Origin: DASYXT01 sp035934555 | Lineage (GTDB): Bacteria > Verrucomicrobiota > Verrucomicrobiia > Limisphaerales > UBA8199 | Direction of reading: 5' to 3' | Length of the DNA: 64,000 nucleotides | Assembly: GCA_035934555.1 (NCBI GenBank) | Contig: DASYXT010000075.1 | Location: 62,001-126,000 of the forward strand | Part shown: positions 16,304 through 25,177 of the stretch, in pieces | How the letters are laid out: the number at the start of each line of letters is the position of its first letter | Numbering within the stretch: the stretch's first letter is position 1 | The notes under the pieces: model-generated | Seen by the model: the letters and a program-made list of their open reading frames with translations, nothing else | Database searches by the model: none | What the model was told of the DNA's origin: nothing | Made by a program: the position numbers and the translations under genes

Positions 16304-17113
16304 CTACTGACCGCTTCCCGGGCCCTTGAGGCTCAACAGGAATCTTTGCGCGCCGGCCAGATCATCCGTGTTGATCAGGTCCACGTCGGCGTCATAAATT
16401 GCGCGCCAGAAGACCGGCTGGTCGGGCGCGCCCCAGAACCGGACGCGGCGTCCGTGGCGATGTGCGCGGGCGACGATATTTTCGAGACGGCTGCGCTCGG
16501 CCTGTGGCATGGTTCCGGTGCCGCGCCATTTGAAGGTCGCAAACCAATTGCCGCTGATCCAGGGAATCAAGCTGGGTGGGTCGTCGGAATCCAGATCACC
16601 CAGGCTGCCATCGAGTGCCGCGTAGCGCACCGATTCATCGGCAAACATTTGTTTGGAGCGGTTGCCCGTAACGATCACTCTGACGGCATTGGTTTCGGTC
16701 ATGCCGTCATGGAAGCAGGTCAGCATATTGGTGTAAGAACCAAGGACCTGGCGCAAGACCGGGTAAGTCGCGCGCCAATCGCCCTTGAAATCGATCAGCA
16801 ACATCACCTCGGGGCCGTTGCGGTAAACGCGCCCGCCGTTCTGCTGCACGCGCTGGCGCAACGGGTCCAGGTAAAGCGATTCCAAGGTGCGCTCAGGCTT
16901 GACCTGCCAGCGGTCATGCGCGACCAGCAGGCGGCCCTTCACCAGGTGCACATCGGCTTCGACACTGCAGAACCCGTGAGCCAGCGCGTCAAAGAGCGGG
17001 TGCTCATGCTCGTAATCGTTGTGGGCATGGACGCGTAGCAGGGGAATCGGTGCCGCGAGCGCGGTGACCGAGCCGAGGGTGAGAGTCAAGAGGAAGCGTG
17101 TTCGTAAGGTCAT
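16304..17113 (-). CDS. Exported PI-PLC/glycerophosphodiesterase-like protein (AIM6-like)
   Basis: A 269-residue protein with a signal peptide (about residues 1-20, TLRTRFLLTLTLGSVTALAA) and a TIM-barrel phosphodiesterase-like domain. The opening VHAHNDYEHEHPLFDAL and EADVHLVKGRLLVAHD contain the active-site histidines and metal acidic residues expected of the PI-PLC-like superfamily, and DADVDLINTDDLAG closes the barrel. The HAHNDYEH signature is that of the family annotated as altered-inheritance-of-mitochondria 6 homologues. The ATG at 17113 is preferred; the frame continues to 17191 through a hairpin. The true substrate is not known. Confidence 0.85.
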   Translation of the reverse strand: MTLRTRFLLTLTLGSVTALAAPIPLLRVHAHNDYEHEHPLFDALAHGFCSVEADVHLVKGRLLVAHDRWQVKPERTLESLYLDPLRQRVQQNGGRVYRNGPEVMLLIDFKGDWRATYPVLRQVLGSYTNMLTCFHDGMTETNAVRVIVTGNRSKQMFADESVRYAALDGSLGDLDSDDPPSLIPWISGNWFATFKWRGTGTMPQAERSRLENIVARAHRHGRRVRFWGAPDQPVFWRAIYDADVDLINTDDLAGAQRFLLSLKGPGSGQ

Positions 17114-17129
17114 ACATCGGGGAACGTAA

Positions 17130-17163
17130 AGCGCGGAGCGTAGGAGCGGGTACGCTCCGCGCT
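17130..17163. terminator. Perfect 13-bp hairpin after the TPR membrane gene
   Basis: AGCGCGGAGCGTA (17130-17142) pairs perfectly with TACGCTCCGCGCT (17151-17163) around an 8-nt loop. On the minus strand it begins 8 bases after the TPR gene's stop and is followed by TTTACGTT. It could act as a terminator, although the T tract is weak, or be a dispersed palindrome. Confidence 0.5.
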
Positions 17164-17171
17164 GCACGCCA

Positions 17172-19520
17172 TTAGCGGCGCTGCTTTTCATAAGCTGTCA
17201 AGCGCTCGGCGGCGGCCGTAGCCAGATTAGTTTGCCCCTCGCTCAGCGCCAAGTCGCGGGTTTTTGTGGCAGCGCGAATCGCATCCTCCCAACGGCCCGC
17301 CTGGGCGTAGGCGGTATCTAATGTGCCCAGAAAACGGGGAGAGGCGTCACTCAGCGCACAAGCCCGTTCCGCCAGGCGCACCGCCTCAGCAGGATTCCGC
17401 TGCGCCGGATCGGGATTGGTCGCCAGGATAAAGGCGAGGCCGTTGAGGGCTTCCGGCCAATCGGGCCGCAGCTTCACTGCCGCTTGGAATTCTTTGAGTG
17501 CATCGCTCAAATCATTGCGGTCGGCCGCCAACACGGCCAATCCCTGGTGCGCCTCCGCGTTGTTTGGCGCCACCCGGGCCGCTTGCCGGAACCGTTCCTC
17601 GGCCAATGCCGGATGACCTTGGTACAGTAAGCCGTGGGCAAGCGAAACCAGCGCATCCGCGTCGTCGGGCCGGAGACGAACCACAGTCGTGAACTGGGCC
17701 ACAGCCGCGTCCCACCGACGCGCGGCGAACAGGCACGTGCCCAGATTGAAGTGAGCGTCGGCGTCGTCGGGCGCGGCGTGGATGGCAGCCCAGTAATGGT
17801 CCACAGCTTCGTTCAGCCGTCCGGCTCGCCAGAGCATCGTCGCAAGATGGTTTTGGATTTGCGCGGACCAGGGTGCGTGCGTCAGCGCTGTCTCATACAA
17901 TGCGAGGGCCTGGTTGGTTTGGCCGCGGTTCTCGAGCATCACTCCCAGTTCCGCGTAGGCCGGCGCATAAGCGGGGTCCGCCTGGACGGCGTCTTGGAAT
18001 TGTGTCTCGGCCTGGCTGGTTTGGCCGCGGTCGCGCGAGTCGATGCCCAATTCATAATGCGCCACAGCGTTGTCTTTGGTCACCGCCAGGGCATGCGTGA
18101 ACACCGTCTCGTCATTGCGCCAGAATTCCGCCTGATGAAAGCTCAGGACACAACACCCTGCCAAAGCCACCGCGCCTAAAAGCCCGCCCACCCACGAAAC
18201 CGGCCCCGCTACCTTCGCCGATGAGGGGCTGGCGCTGCCAGACGCTGCGCTCCGGGAGTTGAGCCATTCCCCCGCTTGCCAAACCAACGCCAGAAAAATG
18301 CCAATCAGCGGAACATACGTGTAACGATCGGCCATCGCGTGATAACCAATCTGAACCACACCGCTGACCGGAACGAGTGTCAGCAAAAACCAAAACCAAC
18401 CCACGGCCAGCCAAGGCTCGCGTTTGGCGCGAATGACTGCGAGCATCGAGACTAATGCGAGGAGAAAAGTTCCCAGCACAACCGGCCACGTCAGCCAGGC
18501 TGATATGGGGTAGGGAGTGCCCGGATGCATGACGAGATACCGCCAGGCTGGATGCGGATAATATAGCGTCAATCCAGCCGGCCAGAATGTCTTGAGCAGG
18601 TATGTCCAGCAGGACAGCACGGCGTTGGCAAACCGGGAGCCAAGGGGCAACGTCGGCGCGGCGTTCCCGCCATGCTGCACCACCACGTAGGTCACGGTGC
18701 TGACCACCGCAGCAAGCGCAAAGAAGGGGATCTTCTCCCGCAATAAAGGCCACCTCGCCCTGAATCCGGACCGGTCCCATATTAATTTGGGTGAGCCGTC
18801 CGGGGTAATGCGGCGGAGTGGCCAAAAATCCACCAACAACAGGGCGAAAGGCAAACTCACTACCATCGCTTTGCTCATTAAGGCGAGGACGTAGAACGTG
18901 AGTGAAAGCGCATACCAACGCTGCCAGTCATGCGAAAAGATCACACCCGTGGCACCCGAGCCCGGTGCGGTTGGTGATTGCGCTTTCCGACGTGCGAAAG
19001 GTTCCGTGGCCCGGTTGGCGGTTTGTTCCGCGTAATGGGCGTACGACCATAAGGTGAGCAGGAAAAACAACGTGCTTAGCACGTCTTTGCGGCTCGAGAT
19101 CCAGGCCACCGGTTCGACATGCAGCGGGTGCACAGCAAATAGACCTGCGACCAGCGCGCTACGCCAGAGCGCACCGGTCCAGCGCCGCAACAATGCGAAC
19201 AGCAGCAGGACGTTGGCAACGTGCAGTAAAAGATTGACCAGGTGGTGTCCCCACGGTCTTAACCCGAACAGTTGCACGTCGAGCATGTGGGAAAGCCAGG
19301 TGAGCGGATGCCAACTTGCTTGAAAACCGGTGCGAAACGCCCAACCAACGTTCACCCACGTCAACCCTTGCAGCACCCGCCCGTTTCGGACGACGTAGAA
19401 TCCGTCGTCCAGCTTGATAAACTGCGCGCTGAGTACGGGCCAAAACGCCGCAATCGTGAGGGCGGCGAGCAAACCTGCAACCAGGAGCAGGCGCCGGGAC
19501 TCTTGGACACGTTCTTTCAC
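17172..19520 (-). CDS. TMTC-like polytopic membrane protein with C-terminal TPR domain
   Basis: A 782-residue protein from GTG at 19520. The first 460 residues contain about 10-12 transmembrane helices with motifs of the GT-C/TMTC-like family: FIKLDDGFYVVRN near residue 33, WHPLTWLSHMLDVQLFG, HLVNLLLHVANVLLLF and FAVHPLHVEPVAWISSRKDV. The acidic pair in the first loop and the HPLHVEPVAW segment are conserved in TMTC-type proteins, which in eukaryotes O-mannosylate cadherins. Residues about 490-780 are tandem TPRs (for example AVAHYELGIDSRDRGQ, then repeats every 34 residues). Bacterial members are uncharacterised; a glycosyltransferase role is inferred from the fold only. Confidence 0.85.
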   Translation of the reverse strand: MKERVQESRRLLLVAGLLAALTIAAFWPVLSAQFIKLDDGFYVVRNGRVLQGLTWVNVGWAFRTGFQASWHPLTWLSHMLDVQLFGLRPWGHHLVNLLLHVANVLLLFALLRRWTGALWRSALVAGLFAVHPLHVEPVAWISSRKDVLSTLFFLLTLWSYAHYAEQTANRATEPFARRKAQSPTAPGSGATGVIFSHDWQRWYALSLTFYVLALMSKAMVVSLPFALLLVDFWPLRRITPDGSPKLIWDRSGFRARWPLLREKIPFFALAAVVSTVTYVVVQHGGNAAPTLPLGSRFANAVLSCWTYLLKTFWPAGLTLYYPHPAWRYLVMHPGTPYPISAWLTWPVVLGTFLLALVSMLAVIRAKREPWLAVGWFWFLLTLVPVSGVVQIGYHAMADRYTYVPLIGIFLALVWQAGEWLNSRSAASGSASPSSAKVAGPVSWVGGLLGAVALAGCCVLSFHQAEFWRNDETVFTHALAVTKDNAVAHYELGIDSRDRGQTSQAETQFQDAVQADPAYAPAYAELGVMLENRGQTNQALALYETALTHAPWSAQIQNHLATMLWRAGRLNEAVDHYWAAIHAAPDDADAHFNLGTCLFAARRWDAAVAQFTTVVRLRPDDADALVSLAHGLLYQGHPALAEERFRQAARVAPNNAEAHQGLAVLAADRNDLSDALKEFQAAVKLRPDWPEALNGLAFILATNPDPAQRNPAEAVRLAERACALSDASPRFLGTLDTAYAQAGRWEDAIRAATKTRDLALSEGQTNLATAAAERLTAYEKQRR

Positions 19521-19655
19521 CAGTAGTAGTCTGGCAGAAACTGCGTTCGGCTTTCAAGCACCGGCTACTGAGCCGTATCCACGCCGAACCACGCCGAACC
19601 TGCGGCCCGTCCGTTTGACCTTTACAAGAATTTTCCCATTTGTCAGGCTGCAGCC

Positions 19656-20033
19656 ATGTTGAAGCGCATGTTGCCGATTGTGCTCGCCCCGCTGTTACTG
19701 GCCGGGTGCACTGCTACTTTTACCAATCTGACTCCCACCCAACGCTCACGCAGCACCAACAACCTGTACCAGGTCGAAGTGGGGCTGACCTCGCGCCAGC
19801 AGTCGTTGCGCTGGGACACCATTCATCCGCAAATCGTCGTCGGGAACGATTACTACCCGATGCGCCCGACGCCGCTGATGACCAATCGTTGGGAGGGACT
19901 GGTGCCGGTGCCCGCCGGCGTGAGTCAAATCCATTACCACTACAAGTTTGATTACAGCTACAATGCCATCGGCTCGCCGCGCACCGATAGCGCGCTCTCC
20001 CCAGAGTACACCCTGAAGGTGAAAGACGAATAA
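19656..20033 (+). CDS. Small lipoprotein of unknown function
   Basis: A 125-residue protein with a clear lipobox (PLLLAGC; Cys17 after cleavage), so it is probably membrane-anchored and extracytoplasmic. The mature part contains conserved-looking beta segments (YQVEVGLTSRQQSLRWDTI, PMRPTPLMTNRWEGLVPVP, QIHYHYKFDYSYNAIG), which suggests a small beta sandwich. I recognise no family. An R2 palindromic element begins 27 bp after its stop codon. Confidence 0.78.
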   Translation: MLKRMLPIVLAPLLLAGCTATFTNLTPTQRSRSTNNLYQVEVGLTSRQQSLRWDTIHPQIVVGNDYYPMRPTPLMTNRWEGLVPVPAGVSQIHYHYKFDYSYNAIGSPRTDSALSPEYTLKVKDE

Positions 20034-20060
20034 CGGGGCGGTGTCCCCCTCAATAAGGAC

Positions 20061-20149
20061 GAGCGGAGTACGGACTTTAGTCCACAGCAACGTTGGATCA
20101 TCTCGCCCCCTAGGACCTGCTGCGGACTAAAGCTAAAGTCCGCGCTCCG
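20061..20149. repeat. R2 paired-palindrome element
   Basis: The left palindrome is CGGACTTTAGTCCACAGCAA. The right arm GCGGACTAAAGCTAAAGTCC carries an extra GCTAAA and is followed by GCGCTCCGC, which pairs with GAGCGG at the left edge. It starts 27 bp after the lipoprotein stop codon. Confidence 0.8.
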
Positions 20150-20270
20150 CCCGCCCCTCGGCCCGCCGCCTTCACTGACGGTCGGTTTGGGCGATTTTCC
20201 CCCGCTTGGCGCACGCGCCAACGTGTGCTAGGTTTTGTCACCACTCCCTTGCACCCGCAGGAATTTGTGT

Positions 20271-20786
20271 ATGAAACGATGGGCGGGAATCCTGGGTTTG
20301 AGTTTTCTAAGCGCGGTTTTTGCGTGGACGAGCCTGGCGGCGCCGGTCACCAATTCTCTACCAACGCCAGCCCCAGGCCGGCACGCCCCCGCCGAAGCGG
20401 TGACTTCCTGGTCCTTGAAACCCACGGCCGCGGCGCCGGCTGAAGCCACCGGCCAGGCGCGGCTCGACACATCCAAAAGGCAATTGACAGTCACCACCAC
20501 GCGTCTGCCGCCTGGCACCTATTCGCTGCGTGTCGTGCGGAAATCAGACGGCACCAGTTGGGTTCTTGGCTTAATCGCAGCTCCGAACCCGGACCGTCAA
20601 CCGGACCAGGTAGCAGAGGACAACCAGCGCAGGGAGAGCACTACTCACGCCACCTCAGTCCTCCAGATTCGAACCGTGATGGATTTGCCGCCCCTGTTAT
20701 CGCCGACGGACATTGCGCAAGTGAGCGTGGCGGACAACGGCGGGACGATCCTCTTAAAAAGTGCCATGCCGAAAACTGCCCACTGA
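20271..20786 (+). CDS. Secreted protein of unknown function
   Basis: A 171-residue protein with a signal peptide (KRWAGILGLSFLSAVFAWTS, cleavage near LAA) starting at the ATG at 20271, which has AGGA 9 bases upstream. The mature part is Ala/Pro-rich at first, then a probable beta domain (QLTVTTTRLPPGTYSLRVVR) like a short carbohydrate-binding or Ig-like fold, and a variable C-terminus. The PPGTYSLRVVR stretch resembles the beta-strand logic of dockerin-associated and sorting domains, but I cannot assign a family. It converges with dinG, 14 bp away. Confidence 0.7.
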   Translation: MKRWAGILGLSFLSAVFAWTSLAAPVTNSLPTPAPGRHAPAEAVTSWSLKPTAAAPAEATGQARLDTSKRQLTVTTTRLPPGTYSLRVVRKSDGTSWVLGLIAAPNPDRQPDQVAEDNQRRESTTHATSVLQIRTVMDLPPLLSPTDIAQVSVADNGGTILLKSAMPKTAH

Positions 20787-20800
20787 AATACGGGACACGC

Positions 20801-22951
20801 CTACACCATCTCCACGGGGCATTTCGGCAGCGCTTCCAGGAATGCCCGCCCGTATTGTTTAGCCAGAATCCGATTGTCCAGCACCACCACAATCCCTGAG
20901 TCAGTCTTGGCGCGGATGAGCCGGCCAACACCCTGGCGGAATTTCAGGATCGCCTCGGGCAATGAAAAGTCGCGAAACGAATCGCCACCCCGCGCTTCGA
21001 TCGCCTCGAGGCGCGCTTCGATGAGCGGATGGTCGGGGACCGCGAACGGCAAGCGAGTGATAATCACATTCGAAAGCGCCTCACCCGGCACATCCACTCC
21101 CTGCCAGAAGCTGTCGGTGCCGAATAAAACGGAATCCACATCCGCTTTGAATTTCTCGAGCATGGTGGAGCGCGGCGTGCCAGTGCCTTGGACGAAGCAG
21201 GCGACGCCGAGGCGGTTGAAAAAGGGTTCCATCGCCTCACCGACCTCCAGCATCAGCTTGAAATTTGTGAACAGCACAAACGCCTTGCCGTGAGTCATTG
21301 TGACGAAGTGTTCGATCCAATGGATAAGCGCTTCGCGATAATCCTCGCCACGCGGATCGGGCATTTGGCGCACAACAAAGAATTTCATCTGGCGCTCATA
21401 ATCGAACGGGGTACCGACCTGAAGGCGGGTCGCGCATTCAGCGCCAACCCGGCGGGCAAAGTATAGCAGCGCGGGCGAGCCCTTCCCCTCGGAGCGCCGG
21501 TCAGCTACGGGCGCACCCGCCAGTTTGGCTGGCTTGCCGGCGGGCGCGGGGTGCGAGTCGTCGCCGGCTTTGGTTGCGAGGGTGGCGCTGGCCATAATCA
21601 CGGTGGTGTCGTCGCGAAAGAGCCTGCGGCGAAGGAATTCGGCGACATCCACCGGCGCCGCATTCAGCGCGACCGTGCGCTGTCCTTTGCCGGTGCGCTC
21701 GACCCAATAAACATGGTCTTCGGCGGTCTGGTTCAGAAACATCCGGACCTGCTCACGCAACTCCGTCAGGCGCCGGTTGCAATCCAGCAATTCCAGGCCG
21801 ATCTCTTTGTCTTCACTCGTCTTGATGAGCTCACTGACCGACTCGCGCAGTCGCTGAATCGAAAGGGTTACGTTGTCCTGCACCAACTCCGGCTTGCGAA
21901 TGCGCAGCTCGGTCCAGTCGCGCCGGCGGCCGGCCTCCCCGCCGACACTGCGGGCTTTGGCGTCTTTTTGCAGACCGTCGCAGGTCGTTTCCACGTTGGC
22001 GAAGAACGCATCGCTCTCCTGCAGCAGGTCGTTGACGAGTTTGACCGCCGGCCCCTGCCGCAGTGTCGCCAGCAAGCCCTTTTGCGTACGCGGTTGCCAC
22101 AGCCTGTGCAGGGCGTAGCGCACCTGCCCGCTCGAGACGCTCAGGCCGATGTGCCTCGAGGCGACCTGCTCCATTTGGTGCGCTTCATCGAAGACGACGA
22201 AGTCGTTACGAAAGAGGATACCGCCCTCAACGTCCTCCTCCAAGCCGCCGAGCATGGTGAAGAACAACGTGTGGTTCACTACCAGCACGTTGCAAGACAG
22301 AATCCGGTTGCGAATCCGCTGAAAGAAGCACGGCCCGTGCTGCTTGCCAAAGTCCGACTGGAAGCCGCACGTTTTCGGCGAGCACAGCCCGCGCTCGGAA
22401 CAAACTTGTGCCCAAACTTTGCCGTCCGGTTCAACGTCGAAATCCGAGAGGCTGCCATCGCGGGTCGTTTTGGACCACTCGTAGATGCGCTGCAGTTCCT
22501 GGGCCTCGGAGGAGGTGAACAAATTGCCGGATTGCTGCAGGGCCTTGTGCAGGCGGCGTGTGCAGAGATAATTCGCACGCCCCTTGAGCATGCTGAAACT
22601 GAATCGGACCGGGAGTAGCTTCTCCAGCATGGGCAGGTCTTTTTCCGTCAGTTGTTCCTGGAGATTGATGGTGTGGGTGGAAATGACTGCCTTTTTCTTG
22701 TGCGCGACGGCGAACAAGATCGCGGGCACCAGGTAGGCCAGGCTCTTGCCAACGCCCGTGCCGGCTTCAACCGCCAGATGTTCCCCCTGCTGCAAAGCCC
22801 GCGCTACCGCCACCGCCATCTGCTGCTGCTGCGGGCGGAACTCGAAATTCTTCGCCTGGGAAAACAAGCCGGTCGGCGAAAACATGCGCTCGACCTGTTG
22901 GACGAGGTCAACTTCCGGGCCGGCCGGTTGCGGATCCACCACGCTAATCAT
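20801..22951 (-). CDS. dinG: DinG-family ATP-dependent DNA helicase
   Basis: A 716-residue XPD-like superfamily 2 helicase unwinding DNA with 5'-to-3' polarity. Walker A is AGTGVGKS (about residues 63-70) and Walker B/DEAH is VVFDEAHQME (about 253-262). Cysteines in NYLCTRR, AQVCSERGLCSPKTCG and GPCFF form the Fe-S cluster region. The last motif is the GRLIRAKTDSG arginine finger. Compared with the family, there is an extra run of about 30 low-complexity residues after SATLATK (about residues 459-490), rich in Ala, Pro, Gly and Lys. It is followed by the transferase gene with a 1-bp gap on the same strand. Confidence 0.94.
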   Translation of the reverse strand: MISVVDPQPAGPEVDLVQQVERMFSPTGLFSQAKNFEFRPQQQQMAVAVARALQQGEHLAVEAGTGVGKSLAYLVPAILFAVAHKKKAVISTHTINLQEQLTEKDLPMLEKLLPVRFSFSMLKGRANYLCTRRLHKALQQSGNLFTSSEAQELQRIYEWSKTTRDGSLSDFDVEPDGKVWAQVCSERGLCSPKTCGFQSDFGKQHGPCFFQRIRNRILSCNVLVVNHTLFFTMLGGLEEDVEGGILFRNDFVVFDEAHQMEQVASRHIGLSVSSGQVRYALHRLWQPRTQKGLLATLRQGPAVKLVNDLLQESDAFFANVETTCDGLQKDAKARSVGGEAGRRRDWTELRIRKPELVQDNVTLSIQRLRESVSELIKTSEDKEIGLELLDCNRRLTELREQVRMFLNQTAEDHVYWVERTGKGQRTVALNAAPVDVAEFLRRRLFRDDTTVIMASATLATKAGDDSHPAPAGKPAKLAGAPVADRRSEGKGSPALLYFARRVGAECATRLQVGTPFDYERQMKFFVVRQMPDPRGEDYREALIHWIEHFVTMTHGKAFVLFTNFKLMLEVGEAMEPFFNRLGVACFVQGTGTPRSTMLEKFKADVDSVLFGTDSFWQGVDVPGEALSNVIITRLPFAVPDHPLIEARLEAIEARGGDSFRDFSLPEAILKFRQGVGRLIRAKTDSGIVVVLDNRILAKQYGRAFLEALPKCPVEMV

Positions 22952-22952
22952 C

Positions 22953-23633
22953 TCAAGCGCCCTCGCGCGGAGTTACCGTTTGCTCGGCGCGGTTTTTCAC
23001 CATCGAGTTGGCGGGCAGAACGCCGCGCCAGTTGACGTTCGGATACACCAGCGAGCCGCGCCCAATAACACTCCCGGGGTTCAACACCGCGTTGCAGCCG
23101 ATTTCCACGTTATCGCCCACCAGCGCCCCAAACTTCCGCAACCCGGTGTCCCATTTCCGGTCCGGCCCGGACACCTGGACATTGCCGGCGAGGATTTTCA
23201 GATTCGAAATTTTCACGCCTGCTCCCAAATGCGTGTGGCTCCCCAGCACCGAATCACCGATATAATTAAAATGCGGAGCCGCAACAAAGTTAAACAGAAT
23301 CGAGTGCTTGATTTCGCAGGAATTGCCCACGACGCAGTTGTCTCCGATGATGACGTGCTCGCGGAGATAGGCGTTATGCCGTATTTGGCAGTTCCGGCCG
23401 ATGAGCGCAGGACCTTTGATCATCACTCCGTCTTCCACCACCGTATCGGCGCCGATGAACACCTGTTCACCGATATACGCAACGCCGTGACACCGGTTGT
23501 GCAGGCCCGGCCGCAGATGCTCGCCGAGGTAAGCCTCCAGCCGTTTCAACACGTCCCAAGCAAACTCGCAGCCCTCGAACAGCGCCGCGTGCTCCGTCTG
23601 GCTCAGATCCCACAGGTCGGCTGGTTTGAACAT
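22953..23633 (-). CDS. Left-handed beta-helix acyl/nucleotidyl-transferase-like protein
   Basis: A 226-residue protein built mainly of hexapeptide repeats of the [LIV]-G-x4 type (about residues 50-210): VAYIGEQVFIGADTVVEDGV, ALIGRNCQIRHNAYLREHVI, NCVVGNSCEIKHSIL and VEIGCNAVLNPGSVIGRGSL. This is the C-terminal half of a GlmU-like protein without the uridyltransferase domain; similar stand-alone proteins are annotated as UDP-N-acetylglucosamine diphosphorylase-like. The N-terminal 45 residues are helical. The ATG at 23633 follows GCTAGGA very closely; an upstream ATG at 23675 is possible. The start of dinG lies 1 bp after its stop... on the same strand, dinG begins at 22951, so this gene precedes dinG and the two are probably co-transcribed. 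The acceptor is unknown. Confidence 0.85.
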   Translation of the reverse strand: MFKPADLWDLSQTEHAALFEGCEFAWDVLKRLEAYLGEHLRPGLHNRCHGVAYIGEQVFIGADTVVEDGVMIKGPALIGRNCQIRHNAYLREHVIIGDNCVVGNSCEIKHSILFNFVAAPHFNYIGDSVLGSHTHLGAGVKISNLKILAGNVQVSGPDRKWDTGLRKFGALVGDNVEIGCNAVLNPGSVIGRGSLVYPNVNWRGVLPANSMVKNRAEQTVTPREGA

Positions 23634-23743
23634 TCCTAGCAGTCTATGCGAACGGTGGCGCGCTGAAAAGCACACTTCCTAATTTTCGATTTACGGTTTC
23701 AGCCAGGACCTTTGACTCTGAGCTCTGATCGCTGCCCTCTGCC

Positions 23744-24610
23744 CTAGAGCCTGGCATTATCAATCAGCCGCGTCTTACCGACGCGCACCGCCAAAGCCAT
23801 ATGCACGCCGCGCCTCACTTGCTTCTCGCGCAGCAGAGAATCGGGATGAAAGAACTCGATATAATCGACTCGAACAGCCGGCGCCTGCTCGATGTGGCGC
23901 GTCAAGGTCGCGCGCAAACGCGCCGCCGATAGTGGTCGGCGGCTTTGGCGCACCGCCGCTCTGGCCTCTCGCAACGCTCGCCAGAGCACCAGCGCTTGTT
24001 CCCGCAGCGGACCGGCGAGATACCGGTTGCGCGAACTCATCGCCAGGCCGTCCGGTTCGCGAAAGGTCGGTGCGAGGATTATTTCCAGCGGGAAATGCAA
24101 ATCGCGCACCATCCGGCGCACAATCGCCGCCTGCTGATAGTCTTTGGCGCCAAACACAGCCAGGGTTGGTTGCACCAGATTGAAGAGCTTGGCCACCACC
24201 GTCGTCACGCCGCGGAAATGCGTCGGCCGGGAAGCCCCTTCCATTGCGCGACTTAACCGCTCCTCCACCACATATGTGCTGAATGGCTCAACGGGGTTTC
24301 GCGGGTACATTTCCGCGTCAGCCGGTGCGAAGACCACATCAACACCCTCCTGGTGGCACAGCGCCGCGTCCCGCGCTAAATCCCGCGGATACCGCTTGAA
24401 ATCTTCGTTCGGCGCAAATTGAGTGGGGTTAACGTAGATGCTGACGACGACCTTGCCGCGGCGGCCGACCCGCCGGCGCGCTTCCTGCACCAGGCTCAGG
24501 TGCCCGGCGTGGAGCGCTCCCATCGTTGGCACCAGGCCGACCGCTGTGCCGGCTCGTTGCCAATTGCGTGCCAGCCGGCGCATGCCCGCAAGCGATTCGA
24601 CCATTCGCAT
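23744..24610 (-). CDS. panC: Pantoate--beta-alanine ligase
   Basis: Joins pantoate and beta-alanine with ATP to make pantothenate. The 288-residue protein carries the nucleotidyltransferase HxGH site as PTMGALHAGHLSLV (about residues 28-41), then VSIYVNPTQFAPNEDFKRYP, the KxD segment FGAKDYQQ (about 152-159) and the KMSKS-like MSSRNRYL (about 190-197). Two in-frame ATG codons lie at 24610 and 24604. The usual partners panB and panD are not in the window; the neighbours are a glutaredoxin-like gene upstream and the beta-helix transferase downstream. Confidence 0.97.
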   Translation of the reverse strand: MRMVESLAGMRRLARNWQRAGTAVGLVPTMGALHAGHLSLVQEARRRVGRRGKVVVSIYVNPTQFAPNEDFKRYPRDLARDAALCHQEGVDVVFAPADAEMYPRNPVEPFSTYVVEERLSRAMEGASRPTHFRGVTTVVAKLFNLVQPTLAVFGAKDYQQAAIVRRMVRDLHFPLEIILAPTFREPDGLAMSSRNRYLAGPLREQALVLWRALREARAAVRQSRRPLSAARLRATLTRHIEQAPAVRVDYIEFFHPDSLLREKQVRRGVHMALAVRVGKTRLIDNARL

Positions 24611-24713
24611 CGCGCGGAAGGTGGGTCAACACCTCGGCGCTGGCAATCGAAAAGCAAGCGGTCCGCGATCGAACTCAGAGGTCAGCGAAGAGGCCCGAAC
24701 GTCCTGGCTCACG

Positions 24714-25052
24714 CTACCGCCTGAACTGCACCGGTTCACTCTGCGGCATCTCATGCGCGCAAGGCTGATTGGTCGGGGCGTCGGCGGGCTGCTCGTTCGC
24801 CTGCACCAAACCGTTTGAGACCAGGAAGGCTTCCACCTCGTCGCCGCTGATGTCGGCCAGCATGCGGCCGTTTACCTCGACACATGGGCTGAGCATCTGC
24901 CCGCTCTTCTCGATCATCTCCTGTCGTTGCACCGGGTCGTTGATGATATCGCGGTCCTCGAACGGCAAATCGTACTTGCGCAACACGGCGCGCACACCCT
25001 GGCTCCAGCCGCAGCTCGGTTTCAGGTAAGCTATAATCTTCGGTTTATTCAT
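24714..25052 (-). CDS. Glutaredoxin-like protein, monothiol (CGWS) active site
   Basis: A 112-residue thioredoxin-fold protein: KIIAYLKPSCGWSQGVRAVL puts the active-site cysteine at residue 14 with serine at +3, as in monothiol glutaredoxins (CGFS type). The cis-proline and downstream GG-equivalent are around LSPCVEVNGRML. A second cysteine at about residue 57 (SPCVEV) precedes the beta strand, and a further one lies in the C-terminal tail NQPCAHEMPQSE, which extends past the domain. The role in Fe-S or thiol chemistry is inferred from the family. It is on the minus strand 103 bp upstream of panC and divergent from hisC. Confidence 0.85.
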   Translation of the reverse strand: MNKPKIIAYLKPSCGWSQGVRAVLRKYDLPFEDRDIINDPVQRQEMIEKSGQMLSPCVEVNGRMLADISGDEVEAFLVSNGLVQANEQPADAPTNQPCAHEMPQSEPVQFRR

Positions 25053-25177
25053 AAGTTAGTTCTGCTGTTATATTGCCACAGCCAGCCCTCATTGCAAATC
25101 GCATCGCATCAAACGGCCTTGTCAGCCGCCGGGCATGCGCCTACCGTGCCGCCCATGAAATTCGGACCGAGCCGCCC

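Noticed and set aside
21551..22618. A 355-codon plus-strand frame antisense to dinG
   Set aside because: It mirrors the dinG coding sequence, and the dinG motifs are intact on the minus strand.
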